From Peribacillus psychrosaccharolyticus ATCC 23296 (lineage in GTDB: Bacteria; Bacillota; Bacilli; Bacillales; DSM-1321), in the NCBI RefSeq assembly GCF_000305495.1, contig NZ_AJTN02000229.1, positions 1 to 45,206 on the forward strand: a stretch of 45,206 nucleotides of DNA. Direction: 5' to 3'. Below the pieces are notes generated by a model. That model saw only the letters and a program-made list of their open reading frames with translations. It was not told where the DNA came from and searched no databases. Both the position numbers and the translations under genes were made by a program. The stretch's first letter is position 1; each line of letters starts with the position of its first letter. This document shows, in pieces, positions 26,434 to 34,160 of the stretch.

Positions 26434-26628
26434 GTGAACCGGGGATTAAAAGATAAAACAGCACTCGTGACAGGCGGCAGTAGAGGTATTGGAAAAGCAA
26501 TTGCCGTCGCGTTTGCCAGGGAAGGCACCAATGTTGTAATTTGTGGCTGTGGTAAAGAAGCATTAAAAGAAGCAGCAGTGGAAAATGAAAAGCTGGAGGC
26601 AATAGGTTTTAATTTTTGTAGAAAATAA
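26434..26628 (+). pseudogene. SDR oxidoreductase N-terminal fragment
   Basis: From GTG 26434 the frame reads NRGLKDKTALVTGGSRGIGK and AIAVAFAREGTNVVICG, the NAD(P)-binding start of a short-chain dehydrogenase, and it stops at about 65 codons where about 250 are expected. An ATG at 26389 is in frame but codes for nothing SDR-like. It lies next to an IS3 remnant, which may mark the break. Confidence 0.78.
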
Positions 26629-26654
26629 TTATTTAAACAGCTACATGTATGAAG

Positions 26655-26780
26655 TGGAACCCATAAAGTTAGACACTTTATTTACTTAGGCTGCCTTGAG
26701 GGCATGAACCCGGTCATCTACCGGGCTCATGCCTTTTAATTTTACCTTGATTCGTTGATGATTGTAGTAATAGCCCGCAA
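26655..26780 (-). mobile_element. IS3-family (IS150-like) transposase 3' end and terminal repeat
   Basis: On the minus strand [20 protein letters not shown] and RVHALKAA with a stop at 26686 are the conserved C-terminus of IS3-family OrfB. The terminal repeat TGGAACCCATAAAGTTAGAC starts at 26655. Everything upstream of the YYYNHQR motif is missing, replaced by the end of an HU gene. Confidence 0.82.
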
Positions 26781-26861
26781 ACTGGAGAAGAAATTCAAAT
26801 AGCAGCTTCTAAACTACCAGCCTTTAAGCCAGGTAAAGAATTGAAAGAATCTGTAAAATAA
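26781..26861 (+). pseudogene. HU-type DNA-binding protein, last 26 codons
   Basis: [20 protein letters not shown] followed by LKESVK and a stop is the invariant C-terminal end of bacterial HU (HBsu). The first 65 or so residues are missing and the break coincides with the IS3 remnant. The gene's strong terminator follows 3 nt later, so this is the 3' end of a real former hup gene rather than chance similarity. Confidence 0.8.
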
Positions 26862-26863
26862 AG

Positions 26864-26910
26864 GAACGTCCAATTAAGTTTTTAATAACTTAATTGGACG
26901 TTCTTTTTTT
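26864..26910. terminator. Strong terminator of the former HU gene
   Basis: GAACGTCCAATTAAGTT (26864-26880) and AACTTAATTGGACGTTC (26887-26903) pair perfectly over 17 bp. T residues follow to 26910. The minus strand is also T-rich, so it can end the VOC gene as well. Confidence 0.93.
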
Positions 26911-26976
26911 GTATAAGGGGTAGCGTTCTGTTTCAATGTATTTTTCAGTAAAGGCTTTTTATATAAGGTCACTTAC

Positions 26977-27429
26977 TTATTTGTTATCGAGTTGTTCCGC
27001 CAAACCGATTAGAAGTCCTTCGGTTCCACGAATGTAGCAGAGCCGATATGAGTCCTCATACTGAACCACTTCGCCAACGAGCTGAGCACCATACTTAGTG
27101 AGTCTAGATACCATTTCGTCAATGTCTTCAACGGTGAACATGACGCGTAGATAACCCAGGGTATTTACAGGAGCAGTCCGGTGATCTGATATAGCAAGTG
27201 GGGTGAGAAATCGAGAAAGTTCAAGTCGACTGTGGCCATCTGGGGTAACCATCACAGCAATCTCTACGCACTGAGAACCCAATCCGGTTACACGACCAGC
27301 CCATTCACCTTCGACAGTGGAACGCCCTTCGAGGTTCAAGCCAATCTCTTCGAAGAAAGAGATTGCGTCATCAAGGGATTCTACAACGATGCCGACATTG
27401 TCCATTTTTAGTAATTTGTTTTTTTCCAT
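26977..27429 (-). CDS. VOC-fold (glyoxalase/bleomycin-resistance) protein
   Basis: This 150-residue protein has the two beta-alpha-beta-beta-beta modules of the vicinal oxygen chelate fold. The first begins MDNVGIVVESLDDAISFFEEIGL and the second GYLRVMFTVEDIDEMVSRL. Candidate metal ligands are visible in SRLELSRF and the C-terminal GTEGLLIGLAE. Such proteins isomerise or cleave small molecules or bind drugs; the substrate is not predictable. GGAGATAAAAC lies before ATG 27429. The gene is monocistronic. Confidence 0.87.
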   Translation of the reverse strand: MEKNKLLKMDNVGIVVESLDDAISFFEEIGLNLEGRSTVEGEWAGRVTGLGSQCVEIAVMVTPDGHSRLELSRFLTPLAISDHRTAPVNTLGYLRVMFTVEDIDEMVSRLTKYGAQLVGEVVQYEDSYRLCYIRGTEGLLIGLAEQLDNK

Positions 27430-27930
27430 AGTTTTATCTCCTTATATGTAAAAATATATTATCTGAACATCTTCATAATAATTCTATTAAAAAGTTACAA
27501 ATTCCTTCCAAACAAAAAACACTATCTGTGTTGTTCACATTGTTAGAGCAAAGGTCATTGATTGCAAAGTTACACATATAAGTACAAAAAGCATGAAATA
27601 GTTTAACACCGCTAATAAATGAGATTTTATCTTATTGTGACCATCACAGTTAACTTAGGGTTGTGCACATTGTGAGCAAACGTCATTGGATGTAAAAGTT
27701 GTACATAATTACTTATTGCATAGAGAATAGGCTAACAAACTAAACCCAAAGGGCTTTCCAGTCATACATTCCTCATAATTGGTATTCATATTTTTAGAAC
27801 CTCCTATATGTTATTCTAGCTTCTCTATTTATTTACCCAACTATTCATTTTGTCGATGGAAGAGTTGATTGTATAGTAAGATAATTGATAGGATAATTAT
27901 GGTAGATAACCATGTGTAGGAGTGATGAAT
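27430..27930. other. Gene-free region with an imperfect direct repeat
   Basis: No coding frame with a ribosome site is seen. The main structure is a pair of related stretches of about 48-80 bp starting at 27530 and 27660. The region separates the VOC gene from a broken P-loop gene. Confidence 0.5.
27530..27707. repeat. Imperfect direct repeat, 130 bp apart
   Basis: The first copy (27530-27577) begins GTTGTTCACATTGTTAGAGC and the second (27660-27707) GTTGTGCACATTGTGAGCAA. Both go on to GTCATTG and a TACACAT or TGTACAT motif. They are non-coding and their role is unknown. Confidence 0.65.
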
Positions 27931-28243
27931 ATGGCAGCTGATTATTTTGATTGGACCGACTTGTTCTGGAAAAACATCAGCGGCGGAGATCATATCGGAA
28001 AAATTAACTATTCCACTATGTTCGATAGATGAGGTTCGGTTTTCTTACTATGAAGAAATCGGTTATGAGAAAGAAGTTCAAGATGAAATTAAGAAAAGAG
28101 ATGGGTTTAGTGGTGTCTATCAGTATTTGAAGCCATTTGAAGCCCATACTGTTTTACGAGTTGTGCATTATGAAAACCATGTTATTGATTTTAAAACCCG
28201 CGACATTTATGTCGCGGGTTACTTACCAGATGTCTATATCTAG
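27931..28243 (+). pseudogene. P-loop kinase-like protein, frameshifted and truncated
   Basis: The frame from 27938 reads QLIILIGPTCSGKTSAAEII with a Walker A motif GPTCSGKT, then CSIDEVRFSYYEEIGY, as in small AAA/shikimate-kinase-like NTPases. The only ATG with a ribosome site (AGGAGTGATGAAT, ATG 27931) is out of frame by one base; one extra G after it explains the shift. The C-terminal half is missing. The frame runs through a perfect hairpin (28195-28220) and ends at 28243 with about 98 residues. Confidence 0.68.
28195..28220. repeat. Perfect 12-bp hairpin
   Basis: AACCCGCGACAT (28195-28206) and ATGTCGCGGGTT (28209-28220) are perfect inverted repeats around two bases. No T-run follows. It lies within the end of the broken kinase gene, where an insertion or rearrangement is likely. 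Confidence 0.75.
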
Positions 28244-28310
28244 ACTAGCGGGTGCAGCGTATGCTTATTGTCGAACAACTTTATTGCTTAAGGATGCTCC
28301 ACTCATCCCT

Positions 28311-29069
28311 TCACAATTTATTTTTATCCTCTGTTAATAGCCCATTTAACATGTTTGACATCTGAGGGAAGGAAACTTGTTTTATCATATTTACCATTTC
28401 ATCTCCGATTAAATCATCTTTTTCTTGTTTAATGACAGCGACCTTTTTATGCAAGTCTTCCATTTTTTTATCCAAATCTGATGCCGTCTTAGCCGCCTCT
28501 TTTAATTCGATTAATAATTCTTCGGGAACTTCCTGGTTGTATTTATAATAAATTTTATGTTCTAGACTAGCCCAGAAGTCCATGGCAATGGTCCTGATTT
28601 GTACTTCCACAAAAACAGACTCTTCCCGATCTGACATGAAAACGGGAATCTTCAAGATTAAGTGGAGACTTCGATAACCATTTGGTTTGGGATTCGTAAT
28701 ATAGTCCTTTATATCGATAACCTCTATATCCCGTTGTGACTGGATCATTTCACTAATTTGATAAATATCTGATCGAAACGAACATGTAATACGAATACCA
28801 GCAATATCTCTTATATTATCTTTAATATGATCAAACGATAATGGGATATTTTTTTTAAGGACTTTTTTTATTAAACTATCTGGTGATTTCATGCGCGTAC
28901 TAATATGCTCAATTGGATTATAGTCATGTATATAGCTAAATTCTTCATTTAAGATATTAAGTTTCGTTGTCATTTCATCTAAGGCGAACTTATAAGCCAT
29001 CCTGAATCTAGTAAAGTCTACCTTTAATTCTTTTATTCTTTCTTGAGAAATATCAATGGGAAAATTCAT
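28311..29069 (-). CDS. Small alarmone synthetase (SasA/YwaC/RelP type)
   Basis: This protein synthesises (p)ppGpp by moving pyrophosphate from ATP to GDP or GTP. Synthetase motifs are IEHISTRMKSPDS, DIAGIRITCSFRSD, the substrate loop NPKPNGYRSLHLI and VEVQIRTIAMDFWASLEHK. No hydrolase or regulatory domain is present. The wording HDYNPIEH and DFWASLEHKIYYKY points to the YwaC/RelP branch rather than YjbM/RelQ. It is about 252 residues, some 40 longer than YwaC, with an extra charged C-terminal tail. ATG 29069 follows GAAAGGCAG; an upstream ATG at 29120 is less likely. Members are often induced by cell-wall stress. Confidence 0.92.
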   Translation of the reverse strand: MNFPIDISQERIKELKVDFTRFRMAYKFALDEMTTKLNILNEEFSYIHDYNPIEHISTRMKSPDSLIKKVLKKNIPLSFDHIKDNIRDIAGIRITCSFRSDIYQISEMIQSQRDIEVIDIKDYITNPKPNGYRSLHLILKIPVFMSDREESVFVEVQIRTIAMDFWASLEHKIYYKYNQEVPEELLIELKEAAKTASDLDKKMEDLHKKVAVIKQEKDDLIGDEMVNMIKQVSFPQMSNMLNGLLTEDKNKL

Positions 29070-29239
29070 TACACCGCTGCCTTTCTGACATGCATATGAT
29101 TTATAATGAAAGAAGAACATTTTCTTCTAGTTTCTTCATTCCCCATATATTTTACTATATCTTTTAGCTTACTTAAAATTTAATATACCTTTAACCAACT
29201 TACAGAATATTGTATAATTTTTGGAAAAGGAGTGGAATA

Positions 29240-30070
29240 ATGGAGCAAATCTTAGAGAAAATCCTTGCATGTATGCCTTCTTCCAATAAAATTCAAAAAG
29301 TCCAAACACAGCATCGGCTAACCTTAGCTGAAACATGGGGAATCAAAAAAGGCAGTAAAATATTAGAGATAGGCTGTGGACAAGGTGACACTACCGCCGT
29401 ACTTGCCTATCTAACCGGTGAGAACGGACTTGTACATGGAATCGATATCGCATCGGCTGACTATGGAGCTCCAGTGACAATCGGTGAGTCCCATACCTTT
29501 TTACAAAAATCAGCAGTCGGCAGCCAGATAAAGATTGATTTTGAGACAGATATAGGAGCAGATCCACTTAGGTTTCCAGACAATTATTTCGATTATATCG
29601 TCCTATCACATAGCTCATGGTATTTAAGTTCTTTTGAAGAATTAGCGAAGATGTTAAAGATGTTAAGAAAATGGGGAAAGCAGCTTTGTTTTGCAGAATG
29701 GGACACCTCAATCAATTCCGTTGAGCAATACCCCCATTTTTTAGCTGTTTTAATTCAAGCTCAATATGAAGCCTTCAAGAAAAACAGCATGGCTAATGTA
29801 CGCACACTGTTTACCCCCGAGGATATTCGGAAACTTGCCAAAATAGCTGGGTGGCAAGTCATCAAAGAACAATCGATCCATTCCCCTGATTTACAAGATG
29901 CAGATTGGGAAGTACATATGACATTAGCTGATTATCAAGAAGAATTAGCAGCGATTGAAATGCCTGAAAAACTGCGTTATCTTATTGAATCAGAAGTCCA
30001 TTTATTAAAAGCAAGCATTGAAAAAATCAAGCTATCCCCTATGTCTACCTATACGTTTACAGCAACGTAA
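29240..30070 (+). CDS. Class I SAM-dependent methyltransferase
   Basis: The 276-residue protein has a Rossmann-type methyltransferase domain. Motif I ILEIGCGQGDTT is at residues 41-52, an acidic loop GIDIAS follows, and motif IV is FDYIVLSHSSWYL. The C-terminal 100 residues are helical. The methyl acceptor cannot be inferred. ATG 29240 follows AAAAGGAG; the frame is open to 29210 but without a site. It is monocistronic and ends in a hairpin at 30091. Confidence 0.9.
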   Translation: MEQILEKILACMPSSNKIQKVQTQHRLTLAETWGIKKGSKILEIGCGQGDTTAVLAYLTGENGLVHGIDIASADYGAPVTIGESHTFLQKSAVGSQIKIDFETDIGADPLRFPDNYFDYIVLSHSSWYLSSFEELAKMLKMLRKWGKQLCFAEWDTSINSVEQYPHFLAVLIQAQYEAFKKNSMANVRTLFTPEDIRKLAKIAGWQVIKEQSIHSPDLQDADWEVHMTLADYQEELAAIEMPEKLRYLIESEVHLLKASIEKIKLSPMSTYTFTAT

Positions 30071-30090
30071 CCGTGTTAAGAGGAAAAAAA

Positions 30091-30113
30091 GAAGTCACAC
30101 AAGTGACTTCTTC
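30091..30113. terminator. Terminator after the methyltransferase gene
   Basis: GAAGTCAC (30091-30098) and GTGACTTC (30103-30110) form a stem with a 4-nt loop. The minus strand carries the longer T-run (seven T), the plus strand only TTC, so it may mainly stop leftward transcription. Confidence 0.62.
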
Positions 30114-30154
30114 AGACTGTAGACACACTCGGGTGAGATCTTTAAAATCAAGAT

Positions 30155-30284
30155 GTTGATTTCCATTCCAGGCGCTTCGCTTTCCGCGGGCGGGCGGTGA
30201 GCCTCCTCATCGCTTACGCTCCTGCGGGGTCTCCCCTGTCCCGCTGTTCCCGCAGGAGTCTTCACGCCTTTCACTTCAATCAAC
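30155..30284. repeat. GC-rich palindromic intergenic repeat of Bacillaceae type
   Basis: A block of about 130 bp, far richer in G+C than its surroundings, begins GTTGATT...AGGCG and ends with the inverse CGCCT...AATCAAC. It contains the inner inverted repeat CTCCTGCGGG (30219-30228) and CCCGCAGGAG (30249-30258). Similar GC-rich intergenic blocks are widespread in Bacillus-related genomes and are often mis-annotated as small proteins. That reading is from memory, with no search made. Confidence 0.75.
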
Positions 30285-30320
30285 TGACTTTCTAAACTTA
30301 TAAGTAAAAGGCCTATTTAA

Positions 30321-30356
30321 AAAGAGGTTCGGAATGAAACCATTCCGAACCTCTTT
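30321..30356. terminator. Bidirectional terminator
   Basis: AAAGAGGTTCGGAATG (30321-30336) and CATTCCGAACCTCTTT (30341-30356) pair perfectly over 16 bp around AAAC, with A- and T-runs outside. It ends the epimerase operon on the minus strand. Confidence 0.93.
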
Positions 30357-30403
30357 TGTCTACAAAATTATATGTCACACAAGTTTAGTGAGAGTATAAT
30401 AAG

Positions 30404-31276
30404 CTATTTCGCTATTTTCGCTACTAATTCTGGGAGCCACGAGGACAACTCACTGAATTCAAAGCCTGCTTTTTCAGCCTTTTCAGGCGTCATATACCAA
30501 TCATTTGGTATGGCATAAGGAGACTTCTCTACTGCATTGTCTTCTTCCAGTGTGATGATTGCTTGTTTTCCAGTCGCTTTCTCCACTAATGATAGTAAAT
30601 CACGCAAAGAGATTGCCCCTTTCGCTGTCGCATTAAATGGACCTTCAATATCAGAAAACCCTGCCCACTCTAAGAATTCGGCTGCTTCAGCTGCTAAAAT
30701 AAAGCTCATTTTAGCATCCATATTGATAAAGGACATTGCTTCTTCCTTTTTCACTTTTTCTGTATGGAAGTGCAAACGACGTGTATAGTCCTCTTCCCCC
30801 ATCACAATTGGAAAACGAACGGCCACAACTGGGAACGAGGCATATTTAAAAAACACAGCTTCTGCCTGTCTCTTACCCTCGCCATAAGAAAATTCCGTTT
30901 GATCTCCCATTTTAATTTCATAATGAAATGGATCAAAGTCTTCCTCTTTCTTAACACGACCGTCTATTTCATAGGTAGAAAGTGTCGATGTGAAGATTAG
31001 CTTCTGAGTCTTACCCTCCAATATCTCGCAGAGGACTTTAGCTTCATTCGGTGAATAACAAATATTATCATAGACCAGATCCCATTGACCTTCTAATGCT
31101 CCACGAAATGCCGCTTCATCAAGACGATCCACTTTAATATGCGAAACGTGTGAATCAAATGGAACCTCACTTTTACCACGGGTAACAATGGTCACTTCAT
31201 GGCCAGCTTTAGTGAGCCTCTCAACTAATTTTTTACCAAAAAACCGTGTCCCGCCTAATACTAAGATTTTCTTCAT
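30404..31276 (-). CDS. NAD(P)-dependent sugar epimerase/dehydratase-like protein
   Basis: This extended SDR of about 290 residues has the nucleotide motif VLGGTRFFGKKL at residues 6-17, D-rich strand ends and a substrate part typical of small NAD-dependent epimerase-like proteins (FTSTLSTYE, then SYGEGKRQAEAVFF, where Tyr and Lys form the Y-x-x-x-K active-site pair). The substrate is unknown. ATG 31276 is preceded by AAGGGGATGTG, and the upstream ATG at 31300 is less favoured. It follows the GNAT gene by 27 nt, so the two are probably co-transcribed. Confidence 0.87.
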   Translation of the reverse strand: MKKILVLGGTRFFGKKLVERLTKAGHEVTIVTRGKSEVPFDSHVSHIKVDRLDEAAFRGALEGQWDLVYDNICYSPNEAKVLCEILEGKTQKLIFTSTLSTYEIDGRVKKEEDFDPFHYEIKMGDQTEFSYGEGKRQAEAVFFKYASFPVVAVRFPIVMGEEDYTRRLHFHTEKVKKEEAMSFINMDAKMSFILAAEAAEFLEWAGFSDIEGPFNATAKGAISLRDLLSLVEKATGKQAIITLEEDNAVEKSPYAIPNDWYMTPEKAEKAGFEFSELSSWLPELVAKIAK

Positions 31277-31303
31277 ATCGCACATCCCCTTCTTTTTCAA
31301 TCT

Positions 31304-32101
31304 TTACTGATATGTATACATCATCCAAAATCCAATATCTTCAAAACCAATTTGCTTATAGATGGCTCCAGCTGCTGGATTATCATAGAACAAGCAAAGT
31401 TCTTTTTCTTCACTCAGTAATTGACTACATAGTTTCACCATACACTTAGTTGCATGACCCTTTTTCTTATAGTTTGTATGTGTAGCTACACTTACAACCA
31501 TGGCTGATAAGGAGTTTTCTGCAGCGGTTGACGCGGTAGATACCATGATACCGTCTTCTTTAATAAAGAACGATCGTGAAACGCCTTCTTCGAATCCCCG
31601 CTTCTTTCTCTCTACTGTCATCTTATTATTACTAAACTCGGGGATAGAATTTAATAAGACAATCAAATCCTCTGCATCGTCAGGAACTGCTTGTTGTACA
31701 ATTGACACATCAACAGTCTTAGTATCTGTAGTCAATTTCGTACACTTTGCATAGTAAGTCTGCCTTTTTCTTTGGTTTTTTTCTAGTAAATAAGGTTCGA
31801 ATTTTTCGGTAACCTGTTTAAGACCTGACATCATCTTAAGGGTCGGATCCTTGCGTAAAATCTCCGCAAATCCCTCAACATCAAAGTCACCAGGCGCATA
31901 TGGAATATAATTATCTTCGTATTTTAATAAGACAGCGACTAACGCCCCCGTATCATCAAACTCTCCCCAGACCTTCTGAAACTCCTGCTCGTACCCATAC
32001 GCCTCAATATCCCCTATGATAAAAAGGTTTTCGGCACGCTGGTTTTTAATAAGGTTAAAACAAACTTCATGATCTGCACTAGTTAACCGTCTAATCATCA
32101 T
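31304..32101 (-). CDS. GNAT acetyltransferase
   Basis: The product is 265 residues. The C-terminal 130 form a GNAT domain with SAMVVSVATHTNYKKKGHAT, where the acetyl-CoA loop KKKGHA occupies the Q/R-x-x-G-x-A place, and CLFYDNPAAGAIYKQIGFED as motif B. The N-terminal half is a second, degenerate GNAT-like domain, as in YopX-independent two-domain Bacillus acetyltransferases. The acceptor is unknown. GAGAGAGAATG lies around the start, with ATG 32101 or the next codon as initiator. It heads the pair with the epimerase gene. Confidence 0.85.
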   Translation of the reverse strand: MMIRRLTSADHEVCFNLIKNQRAENLFIIGDIEAYGYEQEFQKVWGEFDDTGALVAVLLKYEDNYIPYAPGDFDVEGFAEILRKDPTLKMMSGLKQVTEKFEPYLLEKNQRKRQTYYAKCTKLTTDTKTVDVSIVQQAVPDDAEDLIVLLNSIPEFSNNKMTVERKKRGFEEGVSRSFFIKEDGIMVSTASTAAENSLSAMVVSVATHTNYKKKGHATKCMVKLCSQLLSEEKELCLFYDNPAAGAIYKQIGFEDIGFWMMYTYQ

Positions 32102-32230
32102 TCTCTCTCCTAATCTAATTATACGAATATTCTATAATATTACTGTAAAAAAGAACCAATAGAAAGGATAATTTAATCAACCTTTCCAAATCGTTCTTCC
32201 ATTCCTTCCTCAAGATCGAAGAGACATATA

Positions 32231-32259
32231 AAAAACGCACCCCAGGATTGAGGGCGTTT
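32231..32259 (-). terminator. Terminator of the AraC-BtrH operon
   Basis: On the minus strand AAACGCCC and the complementary GCGTTT enclose a loop of about 14 nt. The run TTTTTT follows directly. Confidence 0.68.
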
Positions 32260-32281
32260 ATAAGTTATGAATGATCTTTCG

Positions 32282-33205
32282 CTACATTTCGTTAAGCAGA
32301 GTCTCTTCGAATTTAAATTCAGTGTCAGCAAGTAAATGTAAGGATGCAGCCACATCTATCCACTTTTGAGAAGCGGCACAGGTATAGCATTTTCCAAACA
32401 ATTTTGCTTGTTCTTCTTTTAGGGATGATAGAAGTCCGTTTCGCTCTTTAAAAAAATGGGAAAAATCAATTGCCCTTCTTGAACCTAAAGGAAAGGCAAA
32501 ATGAGTTAAATGACCTTTTTCTTCATTGGAGATTTGTGAATCTAGTAGTTGCTTTGCCTTAAGAAGAATTGCTTCACCGCCAAATTTAGGTTGAATGCGC
32601 TGTTTCTCATAAGCATCTTTGTAAAGTTGAATTGATTGATCATAGATCTCATCATCGGAAGGAAATCCTCTTCTTTTGGGTGTTTTCCAATATCTATACG
32701 CACCACTACTCCAAGGTATATTTTCTGCTTTCCACGCCTTCTCTAATTGCTCCACTGAAAGCCATACATACGGATATCCTGCAGGGTCATGTATTAATAC
32801 TTCGTTATCTCTCAGTTCCACCACAAGGACATAATGGTCACATCCGCCTAAGAACTGATGATTTGGTAAATAGGTTAAATGCCCCATATCCAGAGGCCCT
32901 AACATAACTGGTGACACCTCCAAGTCACATTTTAACCGTTCAATTGGCATCTCCTCATCCATTGAACTTGCTTGTTCCACTACACTAAAACCTAGTGTCC
33001 TAAAAGCAAGATTCACACCTTTATCTGGACTACTTAATCCGTTATCAAAAAACAACATATTATTTCTTTCTAATGATGCACCTAAAGAAAATCCTGTTGT
33101 CACCTCAACTAATGATGGTGATATATCCTCTCCCATTACAGATAATAACATTGAGACCGAACTTGAATAACAATACGCACCGTTCCCCTTATAATAGAAA
33201 CTCAT
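32282..33205 (-). CDS. BtrH N-terminal-like papain-fold protein
   Basis: The 307-residue product resembles proteins with the butirosin-biosynthesis BtrH N-terminal domain, a papain-like fold that transfers or cleaves acyl and peptidyl groups. A plausible triad is Cys12 (GNGAYCYSSSVSML), His124 (GGCDHYVLVVE) and Asp140 (LIHDPAGYPYV). The C-terminal 140 residues are helical. BtrH moves an acyl group from carrier protein to an aminoglycoside, but no such pathway is here, so the substrate is unknown. It begins 2 nt after the AraC-type regulator, so both are in one operon. Confidence 0.78.
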   Translation of the reverse strand: MSFYYKGNGAYCYSSSVSMLLSVMGEDISPSLVEVTTGFSLGASLERNNMLFFDNGLSSPDKGVNLAFRTLGFSVVEQASSMDEEMPIERLKCDLEVSPVMLGPLDMGHLTYLPNHQFLGGCDHYVLVVELRDNEVLIHDPAGYPYVWLSVEQLEKAWKAENIPWSSGAYRYWKTPKRRGFPSDDEIYDQSIQLYKDAYEKQRIQPKFGGEAILLKAKQLLDSQISNEEKGHLTHFAFPLGSRRAIDFSHFFKERNGLLSSLKEEQAKLFGKCYTCAASQKWIDVAASLHLLADTEFKFEETLLNEM

Positions 33206-33207
33206 GC

Positions 33208-34071
33208 TTACTTAACCGGTATCCAAATTTCCGAGTAATAGTTTGAAGCGGCTGGATTGTCCTCAGGGTACACCTCCAGGTCTGGTGTTCCTGCATGTTG
33301 GTATCCGCTTGTCGGGAACCATTCTGTGAAGATTTGCTGCCATGTTTTCTGCATTGCCTCAGGCATTGGACCGTGAACCTCGAAGACAATCCATTTGGAG
33401 GCAGGGATGGTTAAAGAGGAAAAGCCATCTGGTAGTTTCCCTTGATGTTCGGCTGCAATCCAGTAATCAATTGCGTCCTGTTGACCATCTCCCCGCTTAT
33501 CGACACATACACCAAGGAGACCTTTGATTTGACCATTAATCAGTTTTTCAATTCGACCGCTTGTGCCGTCAGCATTCACTTGATCCCACATAACCGGAAT
33601 CCCTTTTAAATTCTCACCATTTTTCAACGAATATTCCCGCTTGATTCCTGTTACCGTAAAAGACTCCCTCTCCAACACATTGTATTTCATTGGTTCTGCC
33701 CCTTTCAATTTCACTTGGATGACCAAGCGTTCATAGAATGTCAGCCTTCCCATATACTTTCGCGCTTCGCTGGGATTCACTCCATGCTGGCGTCGAAAAG
33801 CCTTTGAAAAAGCCTCGGGAGTGTCATAGCCATACTTGTACGCTAAATCGATGATTTTGCAATTGGTTTTGGATAGCTCTTGAGCAGCCAATGTTAATCG
33901 CCGCCGTCGAATGTATTCCCCAATTGAAGTATCTGTTAAGATCGAAAATGTCCGGTGAAAATGAAAAGCAGATGCATTCGCTTGCCGAGCGATTTCTTCA
34001 ATTGAGAGATCCTCTAGTAAATGCTCCTCCATATAGTCAATTGCTTTCATAATCGATTCAAGCCAACCCAT
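33208..34071 (-). CDS. AraC-family regulator with GyrI-like effector domain
   Basis: The protein is about 287 residues. Two helix-turn-helix motifs fill the first 105 residues (LSIEEIARQANASAFHFHRT and IIDLAYKYGYDTPEAFSKAF, then GVNPSEARKY), and residues 125-287 form a GyrI-like small-molecule-binding domain (ending DLEVYPEDN, SEIWIPVK). This is the Rob/SoxS-like arrangement used by drug-responsive activators. ATG 34071 is chosen because AAGGAG lies upstream; the earlier ATG at 34101 has none. It is immediately upstream of the BtrH-like gene, which it probably controls. Confidence 0.92.
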   Translation of the reverse strand: MGWLESIMKAIDYMEEHLLEDLSIEEIARQANASAFHFHRTFSILTDTSIGEYIRRRRLTLAAQELSKTNCKIIDLAYKYGYDTPEAFSKAFRRQHGVNPSEARKYMGRLTFYERLVIQVKLKGAEPMKYNVLERESFTVTGIKREYSLKNGENLKGIPVMWDQVNADGTSGRIEKLINGQIKGLLGVCVDKRGDGQQDAIDYWIAAEHQGKLPDGFSSLTIPASKWIVFEVHGPMPEAMQKTWQQIFTEWFPTSGYQHAGTPDLEVYPEDNPAASNYYSEIWIPVK

Positions 34072-34160
34072 ATCACTCACTCCTTGTATACATCCTACCA
34101 AGCATTAACGTCTAAATCCTGTCAGTTTCTGCTCTCTTGCGTCTGAATTTTCTCTATATT

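Noticed and set aside
27636-27650. TTGTGACCATCACAG as a CRP/FNR site
   Set aside because: The half-sites are 3 bp apart instead of 6, and no promoter or gene follows closely.
30095-30283. 62-codon minus-strand protein rich in Gly, Pro and Arg
   Set aside because: It is a translation of the GC-rich intergenic repeat, a known source of false small proteins, and has no ribosome site.
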